From assembly GCF_900099995.1 (NCBI RefSeq), contig NZ_FNCZ01000005.1, forward strand, positions 1-64,000: DNA of 64,000 nucleotides. The letters run 5' to 3'. Source of the stretch: Winogradskyella thalassocola (GTDB taxonomy: Bacteria; Bacteroidota; Bacteroidia; Flavobacteriales; Flavobacteriaceae). A program made the position numbers and the translations under genes. Each line of letters begins with the position of its first letter. The first letter of the stretch is position 1. A model generated the notes under the pieces. That model was not told the DNA's origin. It worked only from the letters and a program-made list of their open reading frames with translations, and searched no databases. Shown here piece by piece: positions 63,800 to 64,000 of the stretch.

Positions 63800-64000
63800 C
63801 TATCTAAAGACGCTAAAATCTATTTTTAAAGAAAACACATTAGAATATAAGGCCGCACTTTGGTCTCCGATATCTGTAAAGGCATAATCGATTTGAATGC
63901 CTCTATATTTAAAACCAACTCCAAAATTGGGTTGGAATGATATTTGTTCGGAATCATCGATCTGTATTTCGTTTTGAAAATTACCAACGCCAGCTCTTAG
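63800..64000 (-). CDS. PorV/PorQ-like outer-membrane protein, C-terminus only
   Basis: A minus-strand frame enters from the right edge and ends at the TAG at 63800-63802, giving the last 66 residues. Alternating strands such as FGVGFKYRGIQIDYAFTDIGD and the final LKIDFSVFR are typical of the last strands of PorV/PorQ-family beta barrels, which in Bacteroidota often serve type IX secretion. The N-terminus lies outside the window. The DUF4105 start follows eight bases later, so both form an operon. Confidence 0.7.
   Translation of the reverse strand, partial: LRAGVGNFQNEIQIDDSEQISFQPNFGVGFKYRGIQIDYAFTDIGDQSAALYSNVFSLKIDFSVFR

Noticed and set aside
1..64000. tRNA, rRNA or riboswitch
   Set aside because: No cloverleaf, CCA-ended structure, rRNA signature or known aptamer core was recognised by eye; a covariance-model search would be needed to be certain.

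Overview
The window looks like a chromosomal segment of a marine-type member of the Flavobacteriaceae (Bacteroidota). The reasons are an AT-rich sequence, a type IX secretion (T9SS) type B C-terminal domain, SecA with the long Bacteroidota architecture and no zinc-binding tail, Bacteroidota-type promoters (TAnnTTTG with an upstream TTG), few Shine-Dalgarno sites, and intergenic spaces full of short tandem repeats. I cannot name the genus from sequence alone. I see no rRNA, tRNA, CRISPR array or recognisable transposase.

The left part (1-17.9 kb) is mostly minus-strand genes. It opens with a hairpin-rich, cassette-like element and a lone membrane protein. Then come a large T9SS-exported repeat protein, an MBOAT O-acyltransferase with its SGNH partner, and a lipoprotein preceded by about 39 copies of an 8-bp repeat. 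These are followed by a BLUF blue-light sensor, secA, a small DUF2795 protein, a cob(I)alamin adenosyltransferase, a LolD/MacB-type ABC ATPase, a SAM methyltransferase and an ABC-F protein.

From 17.96 to 62.4 kb a plus-strand locus builds and exports a complex surface polysaccharide. A good promoter at 17.94-17.97 kb drives a Wza-type export lipoprotein, a Wzc tyrosine autokinase, a small initiating phosphoglycosyltransferase and a TviB/WbpP pair expected to make UDP-GalNAcA. A Wzm/Wzt ABC exporter with a C-terminal glycan-recognition domain follows. Then come decorating and precursor enzymes (pyruvyl transferase, DegT aminotransferase, WbqC, two shortened DegT-fold proteins, two sulfotransferases, a glutaminase-less asparagine-synthase-like amidotransferase, a hexapeptide acetyltransferase, an FkbM methyltransferase and a second methyltransferase). 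About nineteen known or probable glycosyltransferases, a Wzy/WaaL-like membrane protein and a second, WcaJ-type initiating transferase complete it. No Wzx flippase is visible, so export may run through the ABC transporter. The expected product is a polyanionic glycan with uronic acid, sulfate and pyruvate groups. The right end holds a DUF4105 membrane protein and the C-terminus of a PorV/PorQ-like outer-membrane protein.

The most unusual signal is non-coding. A roughly 70-bp two-hairpin element occurs six times between genes of the polysaccharide locus; its stems are kept while their sequence changes. Two copies lie in long diverged direct repeats on either side of a lone DUF559 (Vsr-like) endonuclease gene at 24.3-25.4 kb that interrupts the operon. 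This resembles a repeat-plus-nuclease unit and is the best candidate here for an undescribed system.
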